A stretch of 64,000 bases of DNA. Origin: Lycium barbarum (taxonomy: Eukaryota; Streptophyta; Magnoliopsida; Solanales; Solanaceae). Shown in pieces: positions 43,899 through 54,730 of the stretch. The stretch is taken from NCBI RefSeq assembly GCF_019175385.1, contig NC_083339.1:44979330-45043329 (forward strand). The letters are read 5' to 3'. Under the pieces are notes generated by a model that was given only the letters and a program-made list of their open reading frames with translations, made no database searches and was not told the origin of the DNA. A program made the position numbers and the translations under genes. Positions within the stretch are counted from its first letter, which is position 1. Each line of letters begins with the position of its first letter.

Positions 43899-44232
43899 GT
43901 CGGCTTCTCCTTTCCTAATTCAATGTTAATTCCATGTGTTCAACTTATGGTGCTTTATAGGAATGGCTCAATATTCGCATTTCTCCCAGTTGGCATGAAA
44001 TTGCTTTTCGACAATCTCTAGTGTTGCATGTAAGGATCAGTTCCTTTGAGCAGTTCGTCTGATGTTGCGATTACTTCACTAAATCCTTTGGAGATCTATT
44101 TGGACTTTTGGTTCTTCAATGCCTTTCTTCTGTCTCCAGTTAACTTGATTGTCTTCTGGATGTGTTGTTTGTCAAATCATCGAAACAACATCTTAAGCTC
44201 AACAACATTATTGTGTCGGAAACTACTCAACA
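43899..44232 (-). mobile_element. element H 3' LTR, segment 3 (LTR start)
   Basis: Matches 48962-49323: GGCTTCTCCTTTCCTA, ATTCCATGTRTTCAACTTATGGT and AAATCCTTTGGAGATCT. It ends CTACTCAACA (the LTR start TGTTGAGTAG on the minus strand) against the purine tract at 44233. Confidence 0.9.
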
Positions 44233-44389
44233 TTTTCCCCCTTTTTGATGATAAGAAACACATAGAAATTTTATATTTCTTCATGTGCACTTGATCATCT
44301 TCTCGAATCTGCTTCAACTCTTTGATCAAATCGTCCTCTTTAGGGTCTGCTCCTATGTTGACAAGCTTCCCCCTTAAAACTAGTTCCAT
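44177..44389 (-). pseudogene. element H small 3' ORF running through the purine tract
   Basis: A minus-strand 70-residue ORF, MELVLRGKLVNIGADPKEDD.., then HMKKYKISM and SSKRGKML. A homologous ORF in plus orientation lies at 49816-50055 in element I (MELDLRGNIVNKEAMPKKEE.., HLKMYEAAM, SSSKREKLL). In both, the Ser-Lys-Arg-x-Lys stretch is encoded by the purine tract and the frame continues into the LTR. The predicted product is charged and helical; I do not recognise a domain. It is probably the C-terminus of a longer, now broken ORF that continues toward 45600. Confidence 0.6.
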
Positions 44390-45404
44390 TGTTATTCTAA
44401 CACTACAACTTCATGTTAATACAACTAAGGTTCACTACACAAGGTTTGTAAGCTTGCAGTAGTTTACCCTCGATCACAGTATGGTTTGTAAGCTCACTGA
44501 GTCAGATGCTAGGATATAAACCTTCCATTCATTACAGCCTACTAGATAGCTAGGTTTCACGACTAAGCAGGTTTTGATGCCCTGCTTAGTCAAGCTTAGC
44601 GACTAACCTTCCACTCTTTTCAACCCTATAGGCTGCTACGTTGTGTACAACCTAATTATGTCTAGTATGCCTCTTCCAAGGAACATTTTCCCGTATGCCC
44701 TTTTCAAAAGCATTTCTTCAGTGATATGTAAGGATCGTGCTCTTTCAATCTTCTCTGCAGGACATCTTTTTCTCTCTTCTTAAATGATCTTTCCAGTGGC
44801 TTCTAAATAGGATTGCGTTATTTTATAAGTAAGAACCAGTTCTTTTACAATGCATCCTAAATGGAAACTAGAATTCATTCAATGCGACAATATTCTTTTC
44901 TTCCTCATGTCTTTTATCTAATGTTTCTAAGTAGGACAAAAAGCTTTTATAAGTAAGAAACAATTTTAAGTGTAGCCTACTCTTGTAACTGGATGTACAT
45001 GGAAACTAGGTCTTTATAGGTGAGAACTTACCTTTACAATGTTCATTACATTTGCACATGGAGAATTTGCTTACTGTTTTTAAGGGGACCAGTTCCTTCA
45101 GTTTCACATATTTTATTGTGAGCTGGTATAGGAGCTGCTATCGATATCCCTCCCCCCTCCCTAAGAAGCATCAGTTATGGGCAATACTATGAAACAATGT
45201 TAACACAGATGCAGTATTACAATCAGACGCACAATTGACAGTAAAGATTTTTCACTAATGCATCAGCTGCGTTATAAAACTCTGTCTAAAACATAAAATT
45301 ACAAGAGTTCACCAGTTATAGTTATAGATATAGGAACAACACTATTTAAAGAAAATATTTTAATATAGACTGATTACAAGACTCTAACACAGCTAAGAAA
45401 GGGC

Positions 45405-45600
45405 TAAATTTATGGAACATGGGAGGTCAGTCAGGAACTTCCTAATTTTCTCAATTGAGTTCCTATGTTCAGCAATAAGTTCAGCTGCTAAGTCTCCAAT
45501 CTTATCTTTCAGGACTCTATATTCTGCTTCTTCCTTTTCTTTTGCTTTTCTTTCTTTTGTGAGTTCTTCCAGTGTTCTTTTGACTTTATATCTGTCTTAA
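45405..45600 (-). pseudogene. element H coiled-coil ORF fragment
   Basis: The minus strand encodes a charged helical stretch (RTLEELTKERKAKEKEEAEY, LAAELIAEHRNSIEKIRKFL). It has alternating Lys/Glu and Leu positions typical of a coiled coil. No start or domain is recognisable; it may belong to the same broken 3' ORF as 44177-44389. Confidence 0.45.
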
Positions 45601-46020
45601 GTCTTTTTCAGACTAGGTCCTCCAGTGGAAGAACCTATTTCTTTAATCCTTTGGAAGGGTTTATCAGCCAATTAGGGATTGCTCTATTGCTCTTAGTCCT
45701 CTCTTTTTCCTTTGATTTTGCCCATGAGGCCATAATTCTGACTGCCCTTTGTTCCTAGCCTGGTGACATCATGATCCTAGTTCCTCTCCATTCCCAAACT
45801 GGTGAGGGTTATTCTTAGTTTCATCAACCTTTCTCCCCCAAGATAACTCAGAATTTGTCTGTTTAGGCCCGTCCCAAGAAGCATCATCTTTTTCCACCTT
45901 CTTCCCCTCATTAGCGCATAATTCTATGATGGTTGGTTTATTATGTGCACCATCCTTTGTTGTTTCCCATTTGTTATCTTCTATAACTTCATCAATTGCG
46001 ACAAAGAAGCTCCTTTTAGT

Positions 46021-46305
46021 TCATTTGGACTCAGATGGCGTATATTTATTCTTCCTTGCTATGCGCTTTTGCCTGGTCCTTTTAGGTAAATCCGTTCTTG
46101 CTGTTGTTCTTGTTTTTTTGGGTGAATGGGATCTTTTTTTAGGCAAATGTTCTTCAATCATTGTCAATCCCTTGGTACTTTCAAGGAACTCCTTCGCAAC
46201 TCTCATTGCTTGGAATATTTCGATTTCTACTTCCAAATTAGGCTCTTTTCCAGATCTCTCAGAGCTATCACTCTCACTCTCATCCATTTTAAATATCTTA
46301 GTCAA
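46021..46305 (-). pseudogene. element H charged ORF fragment
   Basis: A 94-residue minus-strand frame: an acidic start (DESESDSSERSGKEPNLEVE) followed by a basic tail (LPKKRSHSPKKTRT, RTRQKRIARKNK). The upstream minus frame at 46430-46500 encodes VCEIGVDDDPKRLAIMVFDE. Resembles the linker/nucleic-acid-binding parts of retroelement proteins, but no family is recognised. Confidence 0.4.
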
Positions 46306-47846
46306 TTTAATTTCTCATTATATGACTTAGGGCTCAAAGGGCTAGCTCCCCTTGTATCGACCCCTTTGCCTTTTTCATTTTTCTATGTTGAAACGATTCA
46401 TTGGGTCCTCCTTCTAGCCCCTTCTTCATCAAAAACCATAATGGCTAACCTCTTTGGATCATCATCAACCCCTATTTCACAAACTTTATCCCCTAAACTT
46501 TGATTCCTAGGGTTTCATGACTGACCTCGGGATTATGTGGCAAGTTGATTTATTGGAATGGGTTTCATGTTTGTTTTATGGTGGCTTTGGCAAGGTATGA
46601 TGAAGATGATATTTTTTGGGGGAGGCTTTTAGAGTGGAACAGAGCCTTTTGACTTTGAAGGCTTTCCTTTCCTTTATTTTGGATATCTTGAGAATGAGGG
46701 ATAATGAAAGGAGTAGGCTATTTAGACACAATTGTTTCTAATGAACTAGTTCTATTTGTATTTAATGGAATTAAAAACTTGTCCCAATTATCCCTTTTTG
46801 AGGTAATGTGAAAGTTGGACAATTTAAGAGGAGTTTTCAAAAAATTTAATTGACTTACTGGACATTACTTCAAGTAACATTTGTTTAGATAAAGATGCAT
46901 ACCTAAAAATTTGTAAGAATTAGGTGATGTTCCCTTGATATATCCTTGCCTTTTGTGAAATCCCTTATTCCTCTTATATTTTCTCCTTGAGTACTTTATC
47001 CCCTTTGAAAATCTTCTTTAAGAGGGAAATCTTGCTACTTGTTCCCTCTTGAGAATCCCTTAGATGAGAGGAGTCTAACCACTAAGCTCTTATTTTACTT
47101 CTTACCTAGACTCTTTTGAGCCTCGATCAAGAAGTGGATTTAGGAACCCAAATTAATTTGAGTCCCCACTTATAGGATAATAGGTGGATCAAGTGTCTCT
47201 TGGTCCATCTAGGCAACTTGTTTTTCTTTTGGGAAGGATCAGGTCCTTTATTTTGCTACTTACTTTTGTGAGGTGGATTCGACTTTTTTTTACCTGCCTC
47301 TATGCTTCCTTTTAGGACTATTTCTTTTGTCATACTGAGCATAACGAACTTTTCTAGTAGTGTGAATAAATTTGCCCTTGTGTCTGAGGAGAGTCTTGAT
47401 ATCCCTTAGTCCTTCAACTTCTTTTTTATTAAAGTAATTTGAGTGTGAAGACATCTCATTTTTTTAAGGACCTGTTCCTTTTGACTAGCTCATTGCACTT
47501 ATTTTTGAGGTTGCTGATTTTCCTCCGAAGTGTTCTGCTTTTTTCACGTTCTGCTTGTAAGGATGCAGCCGCAATATTTTATTCTCTTTTCATTTTATCT
47601 TGAGAACATTCGAGTGGATCTTCATCTTCAAATTCCTTGGGATAAGAACCTGTTCCTTGGAGAAGCTGTTGATTTTTCATATTTCTTTTCTTTTTTGTTT
47701 CTTCCTGGTGGTCTTTCTTTGATCCAAACTAAGTATTTGTTGAGTTTTCCTTCTTAGTGAGTCGATCCTCGAGTGCCTTCATTACCATGTGAGCTAGACA
47801 TTTCAGTTCTTGTTAGTTTAAAGAACGTTTTATCCAGGATGTCATT

Positions 47847-48294
47847 CTCATTTTTTGAATTTGTTTGGGTTGTTAATGTTGTGGTCTTTCTTGGTGAAAA
47901 TCTCTCTTAGGACTATTGTGGCACTCTTCTGTCTCATATCTCCCAAGTTGCTTAGCAGTGTGTCCCATATTTGTTTGGCAGTGACACGAGTGAGGACTAT
48001 GTTGAATTCATTCGGCCTAATACTGCATATGAGAAGTCGTCTAGCTTTGTCATCTTTTCGACTTTCTACTCTTTGATGATCTTTATTATTGAGACTTCAT
48101 GGACTTTGTTGAATGATATCCCACAACTTTAGATCTTCAAAAACTAGGTAGTCTTGCATTCTGATTTTTCGCCAACCGTAATGTACTACTTTAAAATATG
48201 GTGGTCTTGTAGTTGATTGGCCTTCTTGGACTATGGAGGTGCAGCCATCTTTCAAGGTGCTAGCCTTTGTAGAAAGATCTAGCTTTGTTACCAC
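47847..48294 (-). pseudogene. gag: element H copia-type gag N-terminus
   Basis: The minus strand encodes TRPPYFKVVHYGWRKIRMQDYL, FEDLKLWDIIQ, a TGA, then KARRLLICSIRPNEFNIVLTRVTAKQIWDTL and SATIVLREIFTKK. This matches the UBN2-type gag of Ty1/copia elements (pattern Pro-Pro-x-Phe-x-Gly, Tyr-x-x-Trp, LWxIV, AKxIWDxL). It starts close to the primer site; no ATG is obvious at the expected place. The TGA and a later stop make it non-functional. Confidence 0.8.
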
Positions 48295-48295
48295 T

Positions 48296-49323
48296 TGTTA
48301 GGATCGGGCTACTATCTATGCACTCAAAGAACCAGGTTCTTTAACAACTATACAGGAAGGTAAATAGAAGAATATTAAATCAACACAAGAATTTAGCGTG
48401 GAAACGCTCCTTGCTCAAAGAAGGAAAAACTACGACCCACCTGGTAAGAATTGTCTCAAACACTTCACTAAACGATAAATTTAAGGTCTATAGTCTCAGT
48501 TGCAATACCTAAGGAACAGTTTCAAATAGTCCCGCCTTTACCCTCTTAACGCTCAACAGTTCCAAACTGCTCTTCAATGACTCTGTCTAGTCAAAGAAGT
48601 CCCTTACAACTCGATACCAAACACCTATTACATAATTCTCACAAAGGTAAATGCATGGAACCACAACTAGAACCTACCTACAACAAAAGAACTTAATGAT
48701 AAATCTTATAAGCTCAGGTTGTTCGGCGATGTGTATTTAGCTCTCTAGAGACTCAGGTGTTGACTCCACTCACTTGATGCCTTCTGTTGGACCGATGTGA
48801 TTATGATTGTGGTTCAACTCCAAAGCTCGTTCATGTTGTGTTTATATAGATATAGTTTCCACCTTTCCTTGTACGAATCCAACCAACTATTAGTTTCATA
48901 ATTGCACCTGAAACTAATTCTTGTTTGACTTGGATCTCTTTATTTCCTTGTATGCACATAGGCTTCTCCTTTCCTACTTCAACAATAATTCCATGTATTC
49001 AACTTATGGTGAGGATTCCATATAGTAAAACTCTCAATCCTTATAGAATAGGAATGAGTCAAATTCCAATTCTCCCAGTCGGTTATGAAATTTCTCTAGG
49101 GTAGTCTCCAGTGTACCTCGATAAGGATCAGTTCCTTTGAGCATTTCCTCTAATGTGGAGCCTGCTTCATTGAATCCTTTGGAGATCTCTTTGGACATAT
49201 AGTTCTTCAATGCCTTTCTTATGTCTCCCTTGAACTTGATTGTCTTCCGGATGTGTTGTTTGTCAAGTCATCAAAACATCCTTGTAAGCTCAGTAACATT
49301 ATTGAGTCAGCACCTACTCAACA
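48296..49323 (-). mobile_element. element H 5' LTR (complete)
   Basis: A 1028-base LTR, minus-strand start TGTTGAGTAGGTG at 49323 and end GATCCTAACA at 48296, followed by a primer-site-like sequence. It contains a TATA box (48840-48848). Its partner is the three-part 3' LTR at 36686-44232. Confidence 0.88.
48840..48848 (-). promoter_or_regulatory. TATA box of the copia-like LTR
   Basis: TATATAAAC on the minus strand, about 475 bases from the LTR start. The same box occurs in element I at 51317-51325 and in segment 2 of the 3' LTR, and a shortened ATATAAAC near 50458, so it is the best conserved core promoter candidate. Confidence 0.6.
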
Positions 49324-50020
49324 ATTTTTATGAGAAACATTTCACTCAGGCCGAAGTGTAAAGAAACAAGTTCTTACTTATAAAGGAACCTGGATCTATT
49401 TTGAAACAGGAGTATCCAGGTACCAGTGATTAGGATACGTTTTAAATGAATTGATTCTTACTTATAAAGGATTAAGTCCTGATTTAGAAGCACTTGATAG
49501 AAGAGGGGGAAAGTTAAGAATAATATTTCCCTAGATATTTTGAAGAAAGAACATGGTCCTCATTTTTATCACTTAGAGATCTTTTTAAAGAAAACATACG
49601 GGAGAATGTTTTCTGAAAAGACATATGGACATGATCAGGTTCACAAAACATAGCCATATATAGGGTTGCGAAGAGTGGATGATAAGTCCCTACAACTAAT
49701 TAAGTGACCTTATAAACCTTACTTAGTAAAGAAAAACCTAGCCAACTACTAGGTTTCAATGAATGGAAGGTAATTCCCTAGACCAATTGAAGTAAGCTTA
49801 ACATCTTTCTGAAGTTTGTCTAGATTGGAGTTGAATCAATATGAAGTTGTAGTGTTTAACAACATGGAGTTGGATCTTAGAGGGAATATTGTCAACAAAG
49901 AAGCTATGCCCAAGAAGGAAGAGGTTAATCAAGAGCTTATGATGATTGACGAAGCTGATCAACTACACCTGAAGATGTATGAAGCTGCTATGGGTTTGTC
50001 ATCGTCAAAAAGAGAGAAAT
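49324..50020 (+). mobile_element. element I, 3' internal region
   Basis: Plus-strand counterpart of the element H 3' interior (reverse complement resembles 44233-45050): phrases such as TTCTTACTTATAAAGGA and GATAAGTCCCTACAACTAATT recur. It ends with a small ORF (49816-50055) and a purine-rich AAAAAGAGAGAAAT directly before the LTR at 50021. The 5' part is absent; element H lies immediately to the left in opposite orientation. Confidence 0.75.
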
Positions 50021-50055
50021 TGTTGAGATGTTGCGATCTCAATTCAAGAGCATAA
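49816..50055 (+). pseudogene. element I small 3' ORF
   Basis: Encodes MSRLELNQYEVVVFNNMELD followed by LRGNIVNKEAMPKKEEVNQE and ending SSSKREKLLRCC. Homologous to the minus-strand ORF at 44177-44389 over the MELxLRG..SSKRxKxL part. Conservation in two separated copies suggests it was once coding. The last codons lie in the purine tract and LTR. Confidence 0.55.
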
Positions 50056-50849
50056 ATGAAGCTTTGATGATTGACCAACTATGTATAAGAGACAATCAAG
50101 TACAAGGAAGGTGGAAAAGAACCATAGCCTTAACAGATTTTCAAAAGCAACTAGTAAAGTGCCACAACTGAAGAGGATATGTTCCTTTGATAGTACAACT
50201 GGAGACTATTTGAAAAAACTATTTCATGCAAACTAGGAGAATTAGAAGTTTGACTCATTCCTATTCTACAAGGAACTGGAGTTCAACATAACTATTACAA
50301 TAAATTGAACACATGGAATTATCTTGGAATAGGAGAATATTTGTCGAATACGCATGAAGAAAGAAAGAAGGAAATTCATGTCAAACAAGGATTGGTTTCA
50401 TACAATTAATGGAACCAAGTCTTGAATGGATTTAGAATATTAATGGTGGCCATTCCTCATATAAACACAACACGTCAAAAATCTTTAGAGCTTGACCACA
50501 ATCAAAGAGAGAGACATCTAGAGGGAGAGCAGAGTAAACGCCAAAAGTTTCGAAGAAGCCAACTACAACAATGTTAAAGAACATGTTCCTATCAAGATTT
50601 ATCATTTTGTTCTTGAGTTGTAATGTTCATTAAGAATATCTTATTTATATTCCTAGTTGATTGTACTAATTGTTGTTTTGAGTCTGTAAGGGACTTTAGT
50701 GACTTGGGTAGAGTCATAAAAGGAGAGAGAGCCAACAATTATGAGAATTGTTGAGGAAAAGAGAGTTGGTTAGGGAATGTTTGGAATAGTTCCTTCCTTA
50801 AAAGTTTCTCGAGTTTAGTTGAGAGTTAGGAAAATTCCTGCAGAGGTAG
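50021..50849 (+). mobile_element. element I LTR, first copy
   Basis: Starts TGTTGAGATG right after the purine tract and follows the sense sequence of the element H LTR, for example GACAATCAAGTACAAGG, GAGAATTG and CTAGTTGATTGTAC-like parts. It ends at AATTCCTGCAGAGGTAG where a second LTR start follows; about 130 bases of the LTR end are missing. Confidence 0.75.
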
Positions 50850-51607
50850 TGTTGAGTAGCTACTGACTTAATAATAGTTGTCGAGCTTAAAATTTTTTGA
50901 TGATTTGATAGACAATGTGCCCAAAGATAATCAAGAAGATATAAGAAAGGCATTGAAGAACCAAAAGTCCAAATAGATCTCCAAAGGATTCAGTGAAGCA
51001 GTCACAATATCAGAAAAACTGCTCAAAGGAACTAACCCTTATCATGCAACACTAGAGACTGTGGAAAAGCAACTTCATGCCAACTAGGAGAAACTGGAAT
51101 ATTGACTCATTGCTATTCAATGAAAGGTTGAATTACGAGTTATGAAAATATTACCATAAACACAACACATGAAATTAGAATTGACATAGGAAAAGGAAAA
51201 GTCGACACTGATACAAGGAAAGAAGGAACATCTAAGTCAAACAAGGATTGGTTTTCGAGTACAATTATGAAACTAATACTAGGTCGGATTCAACAAGACA
51301 AGGCAACAACTACTTCTATATAAACAGCACCGACAATCTTTAGAGCTTAACCACAATAAAAGACACAATTCCAATGAGCCAGAGTGAACGCAGTCAACAC
51401 ATAGTCTCTAGCAGAACCAATTACAAAAAATTCGAGCTTATCAAGATTTATATTTTAGTTCTTTGTTTGTAATATTTAGGTTCGAATTATGGTTCCATAT
51501 ATTTACCTTTTTTAGTATTTTGTAATGGTGTTTGTATTGAGTTGTAAAGGACTTCTTTGACTGGTAGAGGTAGGACTATTAGGAACAATTCCTTTGGTGT
51601 ACAAGTC
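50850..51607 (+). mobile_element. copia-like LTR, second copy (nested)
   Basis: A new LTR start TGTTGAGTAGC at 50850 directly follows the truncated first LTR. It resembles the element H LTR (AGAAAGGCATTGAAGAACC, TCTCCAAAGGATTCAGTGAAG) and has a TATATAAAC box at 51317-51325. It is itself cut at 51608 by the 5' LTR of element F. It is a second insertion or a tandem LTR. Confidence 0.75.
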
Positions 51608-54010
51608 TGTTACACCTAGTACTTGCGGAGAAGCACTTATAAAATTTGAGCGTAAGCATGTTGAATTATGGCGAAGTAAAACAACTTTGGATTATAAGGG
51701 ATGAAGCCTTATTAAGTACATTTTATGAATAAAGGATGCATATGAGGAATTCTGGAAGGTCCTATAAGGAATTGAGTGGAAGGAGTTGAATTAGTATGAC
51801 TTTGGAAAAAGATGAGCGTTATTTTGTATAAAAAAGTATGAGCCATCTTAGGGAAAGAATATATTTTAGTATATGAGGAGTTTTGAAGTAAAGCAACAGC
51901 CTAAATTGAATTTCATGAAGTCTAGTTTCCAACGCAATAAACCGCTCATCGATACGACGTCGGAGTAGAGAATTATGGACGTTACACGTCAGGATGGCAA
52001 AGCAAAAACGCGCAGCTACAGTGCGTGACACACACGCTACAGTGCGTGAAATGTTCTAGGTCTACGGAAACCGACCCTAGAACAATATATAAAGGGGATT
52101 TACGCCTTATTTTAATTAAACCACCTCCCCAAACCTTCCCTAACCCCCTAGAACATTCTCCCAAATTCCTTCATAAAGTTTAGACCAAATTAAGTGAAAC
52201 CGGGAATTTAGGCTGGGAAAGCGTATAAGGTCTTGTAGTTATTGTTATAAACAACGAATCTCGACGAATCAAAGGAGGCCGCGGAAGATAAATAAGATTT
52301 CAAGCTCTACAAACCTTGATTGAGGTTAGGATATTCTTTACTATGGGTATTATGAATTGTAACATGGAAATTTAGTTGTTAAAGCTTCGTAAAGTCTAGT
52401 GATTAGTTGAGAAATTGGGGAAACATCATGTGGTATTTTTTATTGAGCATATTGAGGTTGATGATGATGTTGTTGATATTGGTGTTGCTATTGTTGTTGT
52501 TTTGTTGGCATTGTGAATTCGGGCTAGGGATATAAACAAGGGAGATGCTGCCCAAATTTCGGCAGATTCTATGAGGATTTAATTTGAAGGCTTAAAACGA
52601 GCATATGACAATAAGCCTAACAATAGTATGAATTCTCTTGAATGTAGATATACGAGCTTGGGAGGACAAGAGTTAAGTAGTTAAAGTTAAGCCGACCGAA
52701 AAGGTATGTTAAGGCTGTCCCTTTCTTTCTAAAGGCATGATTCTTTTCTTATGAACCCATACATGTTTTCCATAATATCCTTATTCCCAAAAATCTAGAA
52801 GTTCATGATTCTCAAAGTTCTTATATTTGCTAAAGATAGATGTTTCCTATGATGATAATGATGATCCCATTTCTAGAGATTCCAAAGTTTACAATCTTGA
52901 TGCTAATATGAGATTATTGAGTTTATTTCATGAATTTCTTGATTTTATTCATTGTTGTTGATCTCACCTTATGATAATTTTTCCTTCAAGGTGAGATATA
53001 GCGATGATGATTGCTCCATAATATAAATTGGAGGTTCCGACCTTACGTAATTGCGATAGAGTTGTAGCTTTTAATTGGGCTCTCATGCATGCTTGATGTA
53101 TATGTATGTATTTTCTCACACCATGCCTATATTGCCAGGAAGAACCACTATGGTGGGCGAATATGGGTAGTGATAATAACACCGCGCCTATATGGCTGGG
53201 CAGCACCACTACGATGGGTGGCTATGGATAACGATGATAACACCATGCCTATATGGCCAGGTAGCACCACTAGTGAGCGGCGTGAGATGGTTACCCTGGA
53301 CGTGGGAGGCTCGGACGCAGGTTAATTATTATGTTATATATATGTATGAAAAATGTTTTCTTTAGAAAGCTAAACATGCATGGTATCCGCCTTAAGAGGT
53401 AATGAGATGTACAGGTTATCTCTTTATCTTATATTATGCTACATATCTCTTGTTATATTTTTATTCATGCCTTACATACTCAGTACATTATTCGTACTGA
53501 CGTCATTTTGTTTGGGGGCGCTGCGTTCAAGCCCGCAGTTTTAGGTAGCAGATAGGCAGCCCAGCTCAGTAGGACATCCACTCAGCTACAGTCAGTGCAC
53601 TCCACTTGGTTCGGAGCTGCAATCCCTTTTGATATGCTATTTTGACATGTATTTATGGGCATGACGGGGTCTTGTTCCGTCCATTCTACAGTTATGTTCC
53701 ATAGAGGTCTATAGACAGTTGTATGTAGTTGGGAAACTATGTAGCCTTGTCTGCTTTTATTTTCTTGTACAACGTATGTAGCGGCCTAGTCGGCTTACAC
53801 TGTTATCTTCTGCACATATGTATATGTATACATGTTGGTTGTGAGTTCTTGATGTAGAGACTATTATGTTATCCCTATAGAAGTATATAATTCAGCTATA
53901 AGTTATATATGGTCCACCATGTTGTTCGGTAAGATCAAAGCACGAGTTTAGGGGTGTTTGATCAGTAGAGATCGGGCACTCGTCACGACTCATCGGTTTA
54001 GGGCATGACA
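51608..54010 (+). mobile_element. element F 5' LTR (complete)
   Basis: A 2403-base LTR from TGTTACACCTAGTACTTGCG to GGGCATGACA. The first bases recur at the 3' LTR stub (58851-58877). Contains a TATA box TATATAAAG (52086-52094), the GAGATGCTGCCCAAATTT block (52542), donor-like AAGGTATGTT (52701) and paired hairpins (53481-53499). The five bases before it, AAGTC (51603-51607), are the candidate target duplication; the partner lies outside the window. Confidence 0.88.
52086..52094 (+). promoter_or_regulatory. TATA box of element F LTR
   Basis: TATATAAAG, 478 bases into the LTR, downstream of a GCTACAGTGCGTGA direct repeat (52014-52027 and 52034-52047). Transcription would start about 30 bases further on, at the U3/R border. 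Confidence 0.55.
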
Positions 54011-54014
54011 AAAG

Positions 54015-54108
54015 TGTTATTAAAGCAGTTCTGTCCTAGGGTTGTCTACAGACCATGTCCAGTAGAGTCTTGTTTATGGGTGTGAAGCGCGCCACACTTA
54101 TAAACAGG
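54015..54108 (+). other. element F decayed primer site and leader hairpin
   Basis: TGTTATTAAAGC (54015-54026) matches the Met primer site TGGTATCAGAGC at nine of twelve positions. The leader hairpin has arms CTTGTTTAT (54069-54077) and ATAAACAGG (54100-54108), one G:U pair, and a perfect inner stem GTGTG/CACAC around AAGCGCGC. Confidence 0.75.
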
Positions 54109-54220
54109 AGGCTGCGAGCATTTAGGAATCATTGACCTTTCTTTCTCATCTTAGATCATGCGATAGAGCCAAATTTTAGGAAAGATCATTTCTGACCCTC
54201 TTGTGTGCAGATTGATACAT

Positions 54221-54730
54221 ATGAAGAAGACGATTTCTGATAGTAGGGGTGAAAAGAAGGCACCCAGGGTGGATTTCGGACCAGCACTACCCACCGATTT
54301 CGGACCACGGGTACTAGGACAGATTAGGAGGAGTCTTAGTTACTCCTTTGAGTCAGATCCTTCTGAGGATATTGAGACGATTCCCCCAGAGCCTGTGACT
54401 TCTATGGAGGAGGATCCGTCAGAGGATAGCTATAAGGCGGACTCGTTTGAGGGTTTGTATGAGACACCAGTGAAGCAGGAAGCTTCTAAGGCTGCATCGG
54501 ATTTGGTCCCTCCAGTTTATCCTATGAGTGAGCATTACGTCAGAGCAGCCACGAGTGTAAGTGTTTCATAGGTATCCAGCCCGTTGTCTTGGCCTACAGT
54601 TAATCAGGAGCTGCCAGAGTATTCGTACCCTTCAGATTATGATGAGAGAGGTGAGGATGGTCAGACGAGTAGATGGTGGAAGGATGATGAAAGGGATATT
54701 TCACTTCGTGGTTCCCTAGACCAGGACTAG
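54221..54730 (+). pseudogene. element F acidic ORF at the gag position
   Basis: The ATG at 54221 follows TTGTGTGCAG, an acceptor-like site, at the place where elements B and C start gag. The frame reads MKKTISDSRGEKKAPRV.., SLSYSFESDPSEDIET and SYKADSFEGLYETPVKQE up to TAG at 54569; the same frame continues with SYPSDYDERGEDGQTSRWW to TAG near 54728. It is strongly acidic and repeats Asp-Pro-Ser-Glu-Asp. It is not like the capsid domain of A, B or C, and I do not recognise it. Confidence 0.5.

Larger units (their letters stand above)
44233..48295 (-). mobile_element. element H internal domain (copia-like, non-autonomous)
   Basis: About 4.06 kb between the LTRs, read on the minus strand from a primer-site-like TGGTAACAAAGC (48282-48293, two mismatches to the Met primer site) to the purine tract AAAAAGGGGGAAAA (44233-44246). 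It encodes a copia-type gag N-terminus, charged and coiled-coil stretches and a small 3' ORF, but no protease, integrase or reverse transcriptase. Long parts (46310-47560) hold only fragments of reading frames. Confidence 0.7.
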
